Positions 16,299-27,500 of a stretch of DNA of 64,000 nucleotides are shown here, one piece after another. This DNA comes from an uncultured beta proteobacterium. Lineage in GTDB: Bacteria; Pseudomonadota; Gammaproteobacteria; Burkholderiales; Rhodocyclaceae. The notes under the pieces are model-generated. The model saw only the letters and a list, made by a program, of their open reading frames with translations, made no database searches and was not told the origin of the DNA. The position numbers were made by a program, and so were the translations under genes. Positions within the stretch are counted from its first letter, which is position 1. Every line of letters starts with the position of its first letter. Where the stretch lies: positions 37,381 to 101,380 of the forward strand of contig CAIVQO010000077.1 of assembly GCA_903908065.1 (NCBI GenBank), in the 5' to 3' direction.

Positions 16299-16535
16299 GT
16301 GAACATGCTCGCCGTCGCCAAAATCACCGCCAAGGGCCAGACTACGATACCGCAGGATGTGCGCAATGCCTTGCACGTCGCGCCAGGCGACATGATCACC
16401 TGGGAAGTTGGCGCCGACGGTACGGCGGTCGTGCGCCGTGCGCAGCCGCTCGACCTCGAATACCTGCGCGCGGTGGAAGGTACGCTTTCCGAATGGGCCG
16501 GCAAGGCGGATGAGGAAGCCTATCGTGGTCTTTGA
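16299..16535 (+). CDS. AbrB/MazE-like antitoxin
   Basis: AKITAKGQTTIPQDVRNALHVAPGD SpoVT/AbrB swapped-hairpin motif. Confidence 0.85.
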   Translation: MNMLAVAKITAKGQTTIPQDVRNALHVAPGDMITWEVGADGTAVVRRAQPLDLEYLRAVEGTLSEWAGKADEEAYRGL

Positions 16536-16866
16536 GCGCTTCGCCGTACTGCGCGTGCCTTTCCCGTTCACCGACCGGCAGGCGACGAAAAATCGCCCGG
16601 CATTGGTGTTGTCGGACGCCAAAACCTTCAATGCGCCAGCAGGCCATTCCGTTCTGGCGATGATCACCTCGGCCGGCAACGCACCCTGGCCGCTCGATTG
16701 CGCGGTGGAGGACCTGGCGGCTGCCGGCCTGCCGTCGCCCTCCTTGGTGCGCTTCAAACTGTTCACGCTCGACCATCGCCTGATACGCGGGCAGTTGGGC
16801 AGCTTGGCGCCGAAGGATTGCAAACGGGTGGAAGCGGCGCTGCGCCGTTTGCTGGCGCCGGCTTGA
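16510..16866 (+). CDS. PemK/MazF-family toxin
   Basis: VLRVPFPFTDRQATKNRPALVLSD; ATG overlaps the antitoxin 3' end. Confidence 0.8.
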   Translation: MRKPIVVFERFAVLRVPFPFTDRQATKNRPALVLSDAKTFNAPAGHSVLAMITSAGNAPWPLDCAVEDLAAAGLPSPSLVRFKLFTLDHRLIRGQLGSLAPKDCKRVEAALRRLLAPA

Positions 16867-19800
16867 AGTTCGATCCCGAGGCGCGGCGGGCGGCGCGACC
16901 CACCATCGCCTACGACGAGGCGCTGCCGGTCAATCTGCGGCGCGCCGAGATCGCCGACGCCATCCTGAAAAACCAGGTGGTGGTGATCTGTGGCGAGACC
17001 GGCTCGGGCAAGACCACCCAGCTGCCGAAGATTTGCCTCGAACTCGGTCGCGGGCTCAACGGCCTGATCGGCCACACCCAGCCGCGGCGCATCGCGGCGC
17101 GCGCCACGGCGGCCCGTATCGCGCAGGAACTCAAGTCGGAACTCGGCCGCCACGTCGGCTTCAAGATCCGCTTCAGCGACAAGGTGACGCCGTCGAGCTA
17201 CATCAAGTTGATGACCGACGGCATCCTGCTGGCCGAGACGCAGACCGATCCGCTGCTGCGCCAGTACGACACGATCCTGATCGACGAGGCCCACGAGCGC
17301 AGCCTCAACATCGACTTCCTACTTGGCTACCTGCGGCAGCTCTTGCCGAAACGCCGCGACCTGAAAATCATCGTCACCTCGGCCACGCTCGACGCCGAGC
17401 GCTTTTCCAAACACTTCAATGCGGCACCGGTGATCGAGGTCTCGGGGCGGCTGTATCCAATCGAGACGCGCTTTCGCCCTTTCGACGAGAAGAAGGATAC
17501 CGACCTCAATGATGCGATCGTCGATGCCGTCGACGAAGCGCACCGCACCGGGCCGGGCGACGTGCTGGTGTTCCTCCCCGGCGAGCGCGAAATCCGCGAG
17601 GCGGCCGAGGCGCTGAGGAAGCACCATCCTCCGGGCCTGGAAGTACTGCCGCTGTTCGCGCGCCAGACGGCGGTGGAACAGGCCCGCGTCTTCGCGCCGC
17701 ACCAGGGCCGCCGCGTGGTGCTGGCAACCAACGTCGCCGAGACCTCGCTCACCGTGCCCGGCATACGTTACGTGGTCGACTCCGGGCTGGCGCGGGTCAA
17801 GCGCTACTCGCATCGCAACAAGGTCGAGCAGCTGCAGGTCGAGCCGATCTCGCGCGCAGCGGCGAGCCAGCGCGCCGGCCGCTGCGGCCGCGTTGCCGCC
17901 GGCGTCTGCTTCAAGCTCTACGACGAAGAGGACTTCAGCAAGCGCCCGGCCTACACCGAGCCGGAAATCCTGCGTTCCAGCCTGGCCGGGGTGATCCTGC
18001 GCATGAAGTCGCTGCACCTGGGCGACGTCGAGGACTTCCCCTTCCTCGAGGCGCCGGCGCCGCGCATGATTGCCGACGGCTACCAGCTGCTTACGGAATT
18101 GGGGGCGCTGGACGAGGCGAGCAAGGAGTTGACCAAGGTCGGCATCGAACTCGCCAAGCTCCCGCTTGACCCCAAGATCGGCCGCATGATCCTCGCCGCG
18201 CGCGAGCACAATTGCCTGCGCGAGGTGCTGGTCATCGCCGCCGCGCTGTCGGTGCAGGACCCGCGTGACCGGCCCCAAGAGGCTACCGGCTCGGCCGACC
18301 AGGCCCATGCCAAGTGGAAGGACGAGAAGTCCGAATTCCTCTCCTACCTGAAAATCTGGCAGGCCGCCGACGAGGTGTGGAAGCACGAGACCTCGAACAA
18401 GCAGCGCCAGTGGTGCCGCCACAACTTCATCAACTGGCTGCGCCTGCGCGAGTGGCGCGACGTGCATGGCCAGCTGATGACGCTGTGCCACGAGCACGGC
18501 TGGAAGGAGAACCAGATCCCCGCCTCCTACGAGGCGATCCACAAGGCGCTGCTCACCGGCCTGCTCGGTCATGTCGGCCTGATTGCGGAAGAAGACAAGA
18601 ACTACCTGGGTGCGCGCGGCATCCGCTTCTACATCCACCCCGGCTCGGCGCTGGTGAAGAAGGCCGGGCGCTGGATCGTCGCCGCCGAGCTGGTCGAGAC
18701 CTCGCGCCTGTTCGCCCGTTGCATCGCCCGGATCGAGCCGGAATGGCTGGAGCAGGTCGGCGCCCACCTGATCCGCAGGCACGTCTATGAACCGCACTGG
18801 GAGAAGGGGCCGGGGCAGGTGGTGGCCTGGGAGCGCGTTACCCTTCACGGCCTCATGATCCACGCCAAACGGCGCGTGCACTATGGCCCCAGCGACCCCA
18901 AGCTGGCACGCGAAATCCTGATCCGCGAGGCGCTGGTAAATGGCGAGGTGGGCGAGGACTGGGTGCGCAAATGGCGCTTCTTCCAGCACAACGCCAAACT
19001 GATCCGCGAGATCGAAACCCTGGAGCACAAGTCGCGCCGTCCCGACGTGCTGGTCGACGACGAGCTGATCCACGCCTTCTATGACGCCAAGCTTCCCGAG
19101 GGCATCGTCACGCTGGCCGCCTTCGACCACTGGCGGCGCGAGGCGGAAAGCGCGAACCCGAAACTGCTTTGCCTGGAAAAAGAGCAGCTGATGCGCCACG
19201 AGGCGGCCGGCATCACCACCGACGCCTTCCCGCCCGCCTTCACGCACCGCGGCCAGTCCTTCAAGCTCGCCTACCACCACGATCCCGGCGCGGCCGACGA
19301 CGGCGTGACCCTGACGCTGCCGCTGGCGGCGCTCAACCAGCTGCCGGCCAATCGCTGCGAATGGCTGGTGCCCGGCCTGCTCAAGGAAAAGCTGCTGGCG
19401 CTGCTGAAGACCCTGCAACAAAAGTACCGCCACCGCCTGCAACCGCTGGACGAGTTCGCCACCTCCTTCTGTGAGGCCGACCACGACCTCGACGAACCCC
19501 TGGTGCGCGCACTGACCCGCTCCGCCGAGGAATACCTGGCGATGAAGCTGCCGCTCGACGCCTTTCGCACCGGCGAGCTGCGGCCGCACCTGTTCATGAA
19601 CTTCCGCCTGGTCGACGAGCATGGCGGCACGCTGGCGATCAGCCGCAACCTGGCCGAACTGCGCGCCCAGTTCCGCGACCGCGTCGAACAGGTCTATGCC
19701 GCCGCCGAAGTGAAGCACGAGGCGGTCGACGAAGGCGAGGGCCATACCGAATGGAAGTTCGGCACACTGCCGGAATTGATGGAGGTAAAAGTCGGCGCGG

Positions 19801-20594
19801 GTACCACGGTGGGCTTCCCCGCGCTGGTCGACCTGGGCGACAAGGTGCGCCTCACCGCCTTCGATACCGAGGATAAGGCACGCGCCGAGCATCGCAAGGG
19901 CCTCACGCGCCTGTTCGCGCTGCAACTCGCGGCCCAGGTCAAGGCCGTCGAGAAACTGCCGGGCCTGCGCGAAACGGCGCTGCAGTTCATTGCGCTCGGA
20001 ACCGAGAAGGAACTGCGCGAGCAACTGGTGGCAGTGACCCTGGAGCGCACCTGCCTGATGGACCCGCTGCCCAACGACGAGTCGGCATTCGCCGCGCGGC
20101 GCGAGGCGGCGCGCGGGCGCATCCTGCTGGTGGCGCAGGAGATCCTGCGCCTGCTGGGAACGATCCTCACCGAACATGCGGCACTGGCGAAGAAGCTGGC
20201 AGCGATGCAGAAGGCCTTCCCGCAGGCGGCGGCCGACATCGCGGCCCAGCTCGCCGAGCTGATGCCGAAGCGGTTCATCCTCGCCACGCCCTTCGAGCGC
20301 CTGCAGCACTACCCGCGCTACCTCAAGGCCATCGCGCTGCGCCTGGACAAGGCCCGCAACGACCCGGCGCGCGACACGCGCCTGATGGCCGACTGGCAGG
20401 CACTCGGCAAGCCCTGGGAACGCGAACGCAACGCCATGCTGAAATCCGGCCAGCAGCAGGATGCCTTCCTCGACGAATTCCGCTGGCTGCTCGAGGAATT
20501 GCGCGTCGCGCTGTTCGCCCAGGAACTCAAGACCTCCTCGCCGGTCTCGGTGAAGCGATTGCAGAAGATGTGGGATAGTCGCGAACGATTCTGA
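16863..20594 (+). CDS. hrpA: ATP-dependent RNA helicase HrpA
   Basis: ICGETGSGKTTQLPKICLELG, DEAHERSLNIDFLLGYL, QRAGRCGR; TTG start proposed, overlapping the toxin stop. Confidence 0.92.
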   Translation: MKFDPEARRAARPTIAYDEALPVNLRRAEIADAILKNQVVVICGETGSGKTTQLPKICLELGRGLNGLIGHTQPRRIAARATAARIAQELKSELGRHVGFKIRFSDKVTPSSYIKLMTDGILLAETQTDPLLRQYDTILIDEAHERSLNIDFLLGYLRQLLPKRRDLKIIVTSATLDAERFSKHFNAAPVIEVSGRLYPIETRFRPFDEKKDTDLNDAIVDAVDEAHRTGPGDVLVFLPGEREIREAAEALRKHHPPGLEVLPLFARQTAVEQARVFAPHQGRRVVLATNVAETSLTVPGIRYVVDSGLARVKRYSHRNKVEQLQVEPISRAAASQRAGRCGRVAAGVCFKLYDEEDFSKRPAYTEPEILRSSLAGVILRMKSLHLGDVEDFPFLEAPAPRMIADGYQLLTELGALDEASKELTKVGIELAKLPLDPKIGRMILAAREHNCLREVLVIAAALSVQDPRDRPQEATGSADQAHAKWKDEKSEFLSYLKIWQAADEVWKHETSNKQRQWCRHNFINWLRLREWRDVHGQLMTLCHEHGWKENQIPASYEAIHKALLTGLLGHVGLIAEEDKNYLGARGIRFYIHPGSALVKKAGRWIVAAELVETSRLFARCIARIEPEWLEQVGAHLIRRHVYEPHWEKGPGQVVAWERVTLHGLMIHAKRRVHYGPSDPKLAREILIREALVNGEVGEDWVRKWRFFQHNAKLIREIETLEHKSRRPDVLVDDELIHAFYDAKLPEGIVTLAAFDHWRREAESANPKLLCLEKEQLMRHEAAGITTDAFPPAFTHRGQSFKLAYHHDPGAADDGVTLTLPLAALNQLPANRCEWLVPGLLKEKLLALLKTLQQKYRHRLQPLDEFATSFCEADHDLDEPLVRALTRSAEEYLAMKLPLDAFRTGELRPHLFMNFRLVDEHGGTLAISRNLAELRAQFRDRVEQVYAAAEVKHEAVDEGEGHTEWKFGTLPELMEVKVGAGTTVGFPALVDLGDKVRLTAFDTEDKARAEHRKGLTRLFALQLAAQVKAVEKLPGLRETALQFIALGTEKELREQLVAVTLERTCLMDPLPNDESAFAARREAARGRILLVAQEILRLLGTILTEHAALAKKLAAMQKAFPQAAADIAAQLAELMPKRFILATPFERLQHYPRYLKAIALRLDKARNDPARDTRLMADWQALGKPWERERNAMLKSGQQQDAFLDEFRWLLEELRVALFAQELKTSSPVSVKRLQKMWDSRERF
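19788..19811 (+). repeat. 24-bp dispersed motif copy (in hrpA, more diverged)
   Basis: aaagtcggcgcgggtaccacggtg. Confidence 0.75.
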
Positions 20595-20614
20595 AGCCTG
20601 GGAACGAGGACCGC

Positions 20615-21328
20615 ATGATCGAACTGTTTGCCGCCTTCACCCGCTCGCTGCGCGACCTGTCGCGCGGCGAGGTGCTTTGGCATGCCCTGTGGCCGCCGCT
20701 GGCGGCGCTGGTGCTGTGGGCCGTGCTGGGGTACGCCTTCTGGGGCGATGCCCAGGCCCTGCTGGCGCGCATGCTGCCGCAGCTGCCCTGGACCGGCTGG
20801 GACTGGCTGGCGCGTTGGGCCGGCGTGTTCCTGTTGCTGGCCGTGCTGGCGGCGCTGACCTACATCACGGCGACGATGCTGGTCGCAATCTTTGCCCTGC
20901 CGCTGCTGATCCGCCTGGTGGCGCAGCGCGACTACCCCGAGCTGGGGCGCCATGGCGAGAACGTGTTCTTGGCCAGCCTCGGCAATACCCTGGCCGCCGG
21001 GGCCATCTTCCTCGTCGGCAGCCTGGCCATGCTGCCCCTGCTGCTGATCCCCGGCATGCTGCTGGTGCTGCCCCTGCTCTGGGCGGCCTGGCTCAACCAG
21101 CGCACCTTCCGCTTCGACGCCCTGGCTGAACATGCATCCGCCGCCGAACTCGGCCGCATCGTCGGCGACAACCGCCGCTCGCTGTGGCTGGCAGGCCTGG
21201 TCACCGCCGGTGCGGCACACCTGCCGCTGGTCAACCTGCTGGCGCCGGCCTTCACGGCGCTGGTCTTCGTCCATCTCGGGCTGGCGGCGCTGCGCCGCCT
21301 GCGCCAGGAACAAGGCATACAGCTATGA
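20615..21328 (+). CDS. EI24 domain-containing membrane protein
   Basis: Family-typical multi-TM sequence (LWAAWLNQRTFRFDALAEHAS). Confidence 0.75.
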   Translation: MIELFAAFTRSLRDLSRGEVLWHALWPPLAALVLWAVLGYAFWGDAQALLARMLPQLPWTGWDWLARWAGVFLLLAVLAALTYITATMLVAIFALPLLIRLVAQRDYPELGRHGENVFLASLGNTLAAGAIFLVGSLAMLPLLLIPGMLLVLPLLWAAWLNQRTFRFDALAEHASAAELGRIVGDNRRSLWLAGLVTAGAAHLPLVNLLAPAFTALVFVHLGLAALRRLRQEQGIQL

Positions 21329-22107
21329 CATCGCAATCCAGGGGCATCGGCGCCCTGATCATCGGCGACGAGATCATCCTCGGCCGCCGCCAGGACAAGC
21401 ATTTCGCCCGCATCGTCGAGATCCTCGCCGCACGCGGCCTCACGCTCGACTGGGCGCAGTATGCCGGCGACGACCGCGCCCGGCTCACCGAAACCCTGCG
21501 CCGCAGTTTCTGCTCCGGCGACATCGTGTTCAGCTGCGGCGGCATCGGCAACACGCCCGACGACCACACCAGGCAGGCCGCCGCCGCCGCGCTGGACGTG
21601 CCGCTGGAGCTGCATGCGGATGCGGAGCGCGAGATTCGTGGCCGCTACGCCGAGGTTGGCCGCGAGGTGACGCCCTTCGCCCTCGACATGGGGCGCTTCC
21701 CGGTCGGCAGCCGCATCATTCCCAACCCGGTGAACCGCATCGCCGGCTTCTCGCATGGCGACCACCATTTCGTGCCCGGCTTTCCGCAGATGGCCTGGCC
21801 GATGATCGAATGGGTACTCGATACGCAGTATGCCGACCAATTCAACCGCAACCCGACGGCCGATGCCGCGATCCTGGTCTGGGACGGGCTGGAGAGCGTG
21901 CTGACGCCGCTGATGATCCGCATCGAGGCGGAGTATCCGGGGCTCAAGGTGTTCAGCCTGCCCTTCCTCGGCTCGGCCGAGCGGCGGCGGCACATCGAAC
22001 TCGGCGTGCGCGGTGCGCCGGAGCAGGTGCCGCCGGCGATGGAGCTGATGCGGCGCGAGGTGCGCGCGCTGGGCTACTCCATCGACGCGAAGGAGGCGGC
22101 CGGCTGA
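21325..22107 (+). CDS. Molybdopterin-binding/CinA N-terminal-like protein
   Basis: GALIIGDEIILGRRQDKHF and FSCGGIGNTPDDHTRQA motifs. Confidence 0.82.
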   Translation: MTSQSRGIGALIIGDEIILGRRQDKHFARIVEILAARGLTLDWAQYAGDDRARLTETLRRSFCSGDIVFSCGGIGNTPDDHTRQAAAAALDVPLELHADAEREIRGRYAEVGREVTPFALDMGRFPVGSRIIPNPVNRIAGFSHGDHHFVPGFPQMAWPMIEWVLDTQYADQFNRNPTADAAILVWDGLESVLTPLMIRIEAEYPGLKVFSLPFLGSAERRRHIELGVRGAPEQVPPAMELMRREVRALGYSIDAKEAAG

Positions 22108-22108
22108 A

Positions 22109-23566
22109 TCAGCCCGTGCCGCCCACCGTCAGGCCGTCGATGCGCACTGTCGGTTGGCCGACGCCAACCGGCACGCTCTGGCCTTCCTTGCCGCAGGTGC
22201 CGACGCCCGAGTCGAGCGCCATGTCGTTGCCGATCATCGACACGCGGGTCATGGCTTCCGGGCCGTTGCCGATCAGCGTGGCGCCCTTGACCGGGGTGGT
22301 GATCTTTCCGTTCTCGATCAGGTAGGCCTCGGCCGTCGAGAAGACGAACTTGCCGCTGGTGATGTCCACCTGGCCGCCGCCGAAGTTGGCCGCGTAGAGG
22401 CCTTTCTTCACCGACTTGATGATCTCCTGCGGATCGCGCTCGCCGTTGAGCATGGTGGTGTTGGTCATGCGCGGCAGCGGCAGGTGGGCGAAGGATTCAC
22501 GCCGCCCGTTGCCGGTCGGCGCCACGCCCATCAGGCGCGCGTTGAGCGTGTCCTGCAGGTAGCCGACCAGGATGCCGTCCTCGATCAGCACCGTGCGCTG
22601 GGTGGGGTTGCCCTCGTCATCGATGGTGAGCGAGCCGCGCCGGTCCGCGATGGTGCCGTCATCGACCACGGTGACGCCCTTGGCCGCCACGCGCTGGCCG
22701 ATGCGGCCGGAAAAGGTGGAACTGCCCTTGCGGTTGAAATCGCCTTCGAGGCCGTGGCCCACCGCCTCGTGCAACAGGATGCCCGGCCAGCCGGGGCCGA
22801 GCACCACCGTCATTTCGCCAGCCGGCGCCGGCTTGGCGGCGAGGTTGACGCTGGCCTGATGCACGGCGCGCTCGGCGTAGTCGCGCAGCACCGCATCGCT
22901 GAAGTAGGCATAGTCGAAGCGCCCGCCGCCGCCCGAGGAACCCTGCTCGCGCCGGCCCTTTTCTTCCATGATCACGGTCAGCGACACCCGCACCAGGGGC
23001 CGCACGTCGGCCGCCATGCGCCCGTCGGTACGCGCCACCAGCACCACTTCCCAGGTGCCGGCAATGTGGGCCATGACCTCGCGCACGCGCGGATCGAGTG
23101 CCCGCGTCATCGCTTCCAGGCGCTCCAGCAGGCGCACCTTGGCGTCGTCGTCGAGCGAGGCGATCGGGTCGCCGGCAGCATACAGGGCGGCCGGGGGCTT
23201 GCCAGCGCGCAGCATCGGCGCCAGGCGCTGGGCGCCGGCGGCGGCAATGGCGCGGGTTGCCGCCGCCGCGCCCTGCAGCGCCTTCAGGCTGATGTCGTCG
23301 GAATAGGCGAAGGCGGTCTTCTCGCCGCTGATGGCACGCACGCCCACGCCCTGCTCGATGTTGAAGCTGCCCGACTTGACGATGCCTTCTTCGAGGCTCC
23401 AGGCCTCGGAGCGCGCGTACTGGAAATACAGGTCGGCGTAATCGACATGGTGCCCGAGCAACTGGCCGAAGATGCGCTCCAACTGGTGCGGCGCCAACCC
23501 ATGCGGGCGCAGCAGGATCTGTTCGGCGATCTCGAAATGGGGGATGGGGCTGGCGATGGCGTTCAT
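22109..23566 (-). CDS. tldD: Metalloprotease TldD
   Basis: [31 protein letters not shown]. Confidence 0.95.
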   Translation of the reverse strand: MNAIASPIPHFEIAEQILLRPHGLAPHQLERIFGQLLGHHVDYADLYFQYARSEAWSLEEGIVKSGSFNIEQGVGVRAISGEKTAFAYSDDISLKALQGAAAATRAIAAAGAQRLAPMLRAGKPPAALYAAGDPIASLDDDAKVRLLERLEAMTRALDPRVREVMAHIAGTWEVVLVARTDGRMAADVRPLVRVSLTVIMEEKGRREQGSSGGGGRFDYAYFSDAVLRDYAERAVHQASVNLAAKPAPAGEMTVVLGPGWPGILLHEAVGHGLEGDFNRKGSSTFSGRIGQRVAAKGVTVVDDGTIADRRGSLTIDDEGNPTQRTVLIEDGILVGYLQDTLNARLMGVAPTGNGRRESFAHLPLPRMTNTTMLNGERDPQEIIKSVKKGLYAANFGGGQVDITSGKFVFSTAEAYLIENGKITTPVKGATLIGNGPEAMTRVSMIGNDMALDSGVGTCGKEGQSVPVGVGQPTVRIDGLTVGGTG

Positions 23567-23634
23567 GGGAATCCTATCTGGATGCATGCGTCTTGGCGCT
23601 CCGTGACAATCGAGCGAAGCGAGCATATCAGTAG

Positions 23635-23654
23635 CCTCCCCCGCGAGGGGGAGG
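23635..23654. terminator. Perfect hairpin in the tldD-nitrilase spacer
   Basis: CCTCCCCC-gcga-GGGGGAGG. Confidence 0.35.
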
Positions 23655-23724
23655 ATGGGAGGGGGCGGGACCGCTTGTTAGCGCGATTTTCGTGGTGCGG
23701 ATTTGTCATCGGCGACCCTGCACG

Positions 23725-24519
23725 TCAAAGTATGCGGTGTTTCAGCGCCGGCAGGCTGGCGCGGGTGTCGCTGATGCGTTGCGGGTCGAACTCGGCCACC
23801 ACCACGCCTTCCCCCTTGTCGATGCGGGCGAGCACCTCGCCCCAGGGGTCGATCAGCATCGAGTTGCCGTGGGTCATGCGCCCGGTCGGGTGCAAACCGC
23901 CCTGGGCCGAGGCCAGCACGTAGCACTGGTTTTCCACGGCGCGGGCGCGCAGCAGCATCTCCCAGTGGGCGCGGCCGGTGGTTTCGGTGAAGGCCGCCGG
24001 CAGCACCAGCAGGTCGAGCGGGCCCATGGCGCGGAAGAGTTCCGGAAAGCGCAGGTCGTAACAGATGGCGACGCCGACGCGGCCGAAGGGCGCATCGAAG
24101 GCAACCACCTGGTCGCCGCGCTCGATGGTCGCTGCCTCGTCGTAGGCCTCGGCACCCTTGCGGAAGCCGAACAGGTGGATCTTGTCGTAGCGCGCCACGC
24201 GCCGGCCCTGCGGGTCGAACACCAGGCAGCTGTTGCGTAGCTTGGCCGGATCGACCGCGTGCAGCGGAATCGAGCCCCCGACCAGCCAGATTCCGTGCTG
24301 GCGCGCGGTGGCGGCGAGGAATTCCTGGATCGGGCCGTTGCCCTCGGCTTCGCGCGCCGCCAGCCGGTCGGCATCGCTGGCGCCGATCAGCGGGAAGTAC
24401 TCGGGCAGGGCGACCAGCGTGGCGCCGGCAGCCGCGGCCTCGGCAATCAGGCGGGCGGCGGTGGCTAGATTGGGCGCCACCTCGGGGCTGGAAATCATCT
24501 GCACGGCGGCCAATTTCAT
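23725..24519 (-). CDS. Carbon-nitrogen hydrolase (nitrilase superfamily)
   Basis: ALPEYFPL, YDKIHLFGF, VGVAICYDLRFPELFR triad motifs. Confidence 0.92.
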   Translation of the reverse strand: MKLAAVQMISSPEVAPNLATAARLIAEAAAAGATLVALPEYFPLIGASDADRLAAREAEGNGPIQEFLAATARQHGIWLVGGSIPLHAVDPAKLRNSCLVFDPQGRRVARYDKIHLFGFRKGAEAYDEAATIERGDQVVAFDAPFGRVGVAICYDLRFPELFRAMGPLDLLVLPAAFTETTGRAHWEMLLRARAVENQCYVLASAQGGLHPTGRMTHGNSMLIDPWGEVLARIDKGEGVVVAEFDPQRISDTRASLPALKHRIL

Positions 24520-27500
24520 TTGCTTTCCTCCGCGGGTTTGGCGGGTACCTGGCTCAGCTTTTCCACCTTCGGATCCGCCCAGCTGCCGGTTACGCCGTAC
24601 TCGAAGGCAAAGGCCTGGTCGAGCGGGTCCTTGAACAGCTTCTGCGCCGCCCAAACTACGGCCCCGGCCACCGGGTTGGCGATCATGGTACCCACCGCGA
24701 TCGATTCGCCGACCGCCGGCTGCACGCGCACCTTGAGGTCCTGGGTTTCGGCGCCGAGGTTGACGTTGCCGCTCATCAGCACCTTGGCCGAGGGGCCGCG
24801 GATTTGCAAGTCGCCGGTGCTCATGACGCCGCGCGCGACGGCAAACTGGCCGCCGATGGCGTCGAAGGCAAAGCCCTCGCTGAAGACATCGCGGAAATCC
24901 AGCGTGATGCGGCGCGGCAGCGATTGCAGGCTGAGGATGCCGAGCAGGCGGCCGACCCCGGGTTCGAGCTTGACGAACTGGCCGCCCGCGGCTTCCAGTT
25001 TCAGGTTGCCGGCCAGGGAAGGGTAGTCGATGGTGAAGGGCGTGCCGTTCCAGGAAAGGTTGCCGGCCAGGCTGGCGCTGCCGCGGCGCACGGTATCCGG
25101 GTAGCCGATGCGCGCCAGCAGCTTGTCGAGGTTCTTGGCCTCCAGCTTGAACTCGACGCGGGTATCGGCCTGGCTGGTGTGGCGCCGCCAGCGCCCATTG
25201 GCCTCCAGCGCGCCGTCGTCGTTTTTCACGTCGACGCGGGTGGTCCAGTAGCCCTCGCGGTTCTCGGCGGCGACGCGCACCGTGCCCAGTGCGCGCTCCT
25301 TGAAGGAAAGCTGGTCGACGGTGATGTCCAGGGCCGGGATGCGGTCGATCACTTCCGTGGTGCGCGCCTGCAGCACGGCGGGGCTGGCCGCTGTTTCCGG
25401 AATCGCGAACTGGCCGATGCGCCCGGTGAGCTTGCCGCCGCCGGCGCTGTTCCAGTCGAAGCTGCCCGTCACCTCGCGGCTCTTCAGCTCGAAGCGGGTG
25501 GCGGTGGCGCCTTCCGCGCGGCTGCCGCTGATGCGCACATCATGGAAGCTCTTCTCCTGGGCGATGGCTTCGCCGGCGCGCAGGTCGAACTGGATGCCCG
25601 GCAGGGGCGGCAGCGCCGAGGCGTTGCGGGCGTTGCCCTTGTCGTCCATCAGGCCGCGCCAGAAATCGGTGTCGATGCGCGGCAGGTTGATCGCCAGGTT
25701 GAGGTTGCGTTCCGGCAGGCTGGCGCCGGTATCGCCGATCGCGACCAGGCCGCGCGTGATCACGGCGCGGTCCTTCTCGTGGCGGCGCACCAGCTGCAGG
25801 CGAACGTTGCGGCCGAGGGCGATGTCGAGCATGTCCTGCGGCAGGGGCGGGGCGGCAACGGAGGCCGGGCCCGCATCGCGCGCCGGCGGCGTGCGCACGG
25901 CGGCAGCCGGTCGCGCACCGGGCCGCGCGGCCGGTTCGGGCGGCGGCTTGCGCTCGAATGTCAGGTTCATGGCTTCGGTGGCCGGCTTGTTGAAGGGCTC
26001 GGGCAGGCTGGACGAGAGTCCGACCAGGTTGGAGCTCAGTTTCACCTCGGCAGCCTTCTTGCGCACGCGCACGGTGCCGTTCCATTTGGCACCGCCGGTC
26101 AGGTGCTCGAACACCGGGTGCGGCAGTTCCCGGCGCAAGGTGGCAACGCTGGCCTCGCCGCTGGCATTGACCTGCACCCCGCCTTCGCCGGTGCGGATAT
26201 CGACCGACAGCGGCATGGCCAGCAAGTTGCCGCGGATGCCGCGCGCTTCCAGGTGGTCGCCGGAAAAGCGCAGGGCACCGCGCACCTCGGTGAGCGGCGG
26301 CAGGTCACTGTCGACCACCAGGCGATTGCCGTCGAAACGGTAGCTGCCGTCGATCTTCGAGCGCGCCAGGTTGCGCAAGGGCAGCGCCAGCTTCAGGTCG
26401 AGTTCGCCATTGCCTTCGGCGCGCATGTCCTCGGTGAAGCGATCGATGCGTTCGGCGACCGGGCTGGCCTCGATGAAGCGCAGGAAGTCGGCGGTCGCGC
26501 CAGCGGCCTTGCCGCTGATGGTGAGCAGTTCGTCATGCTGTTCGAGGTCGGCGATCTCCGCCTTCACGTCGCGCAGCTTGACGCCGAAGATGCTGCCGCG
26601 CTTGCCGGTGATCAGCATGCGCTGGCCGGAAAACAGCAGCTCGCCGTCGATCTGCTTAATTTCCGGCCAGGCATCGGCATAGCGCAGGTTGGCGTCCTGG
26701 AACTTGCCGCGCACTTCAAAGATGCCGTCCTTGCCGTCGCGGAAGGGGAAGTTCCAGAGGTCGCCGCGCAGCTTGAGCGTGGCATCCGACGCTTTGCCGC
26801 CGATGATCGCCTCGCGCAGCCATTCGCGGACGTTCTTGCCCACCACCAGCGGCATGTAGCGCCACACCGCATCGCCGCTGCCGCGCGTGATGCGCGCCTG
26901 CATGTCGATCTGCCCAGGCCCCTTTTCCAGCGGACGCCAGGTGCCGCTGGCTTCGCCGGCGGCGTCGCGGTTGTGGAAGGCAGCCTTTTGCAAGCGCACC
27001 TGCAGGCCGTCGTTGGCCAGCCGCCAGTCGGCTTCGGCGGCAAAGGCTTCGAGTTCGAGTTTCGGATCGGCAAAGATGGTCGGCAGCTCGAACACGGCTT
27101 TCTGGCCGTCGAGCACCAGGGTGCCGCCTTTCTCGTTGCCGTCGACGCGGCCATTGACGCCGGCCATGCCCGGCACCGGGCCGAGTGCGCTCAATCCCAG
27201 GCCTTCGAAGCGGCTGCTGACCGACCATTTCTGCAGCGCCGCCAGCTCCGCCGCGCTGGCGGTCCATTCCAGTTTGAGGTCGAACACCTTGCCCCGCGGC
27301 GCATGCCTGGCAAGCCGCGCGCGGCTGCCTTCGTCGAAGGGCAGGTGGGCTGCCAGCCCGGCCATCACGCCGAGATCGAGGCCGTTGGCGGTTGCCGAGC
27401 CCTGCCCGGGTCGATTCGCCGCCGCGCCGCGCCAGCTGAGTTTGAAGTCGGTTTCGGGCAGGGTCAGGCCGTCGCGGGTGGAAAGGCTCAGGCGCTTGAG

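Noticed and set aside
17319-20309. 996-aa minus-strand ORF opposite hrpA
   Set aside because: Antisense shadow ORF caused by high GC; composition is not protein-like (runs of Q/L/R/G), while the opposite frame has clear helicase motifs.
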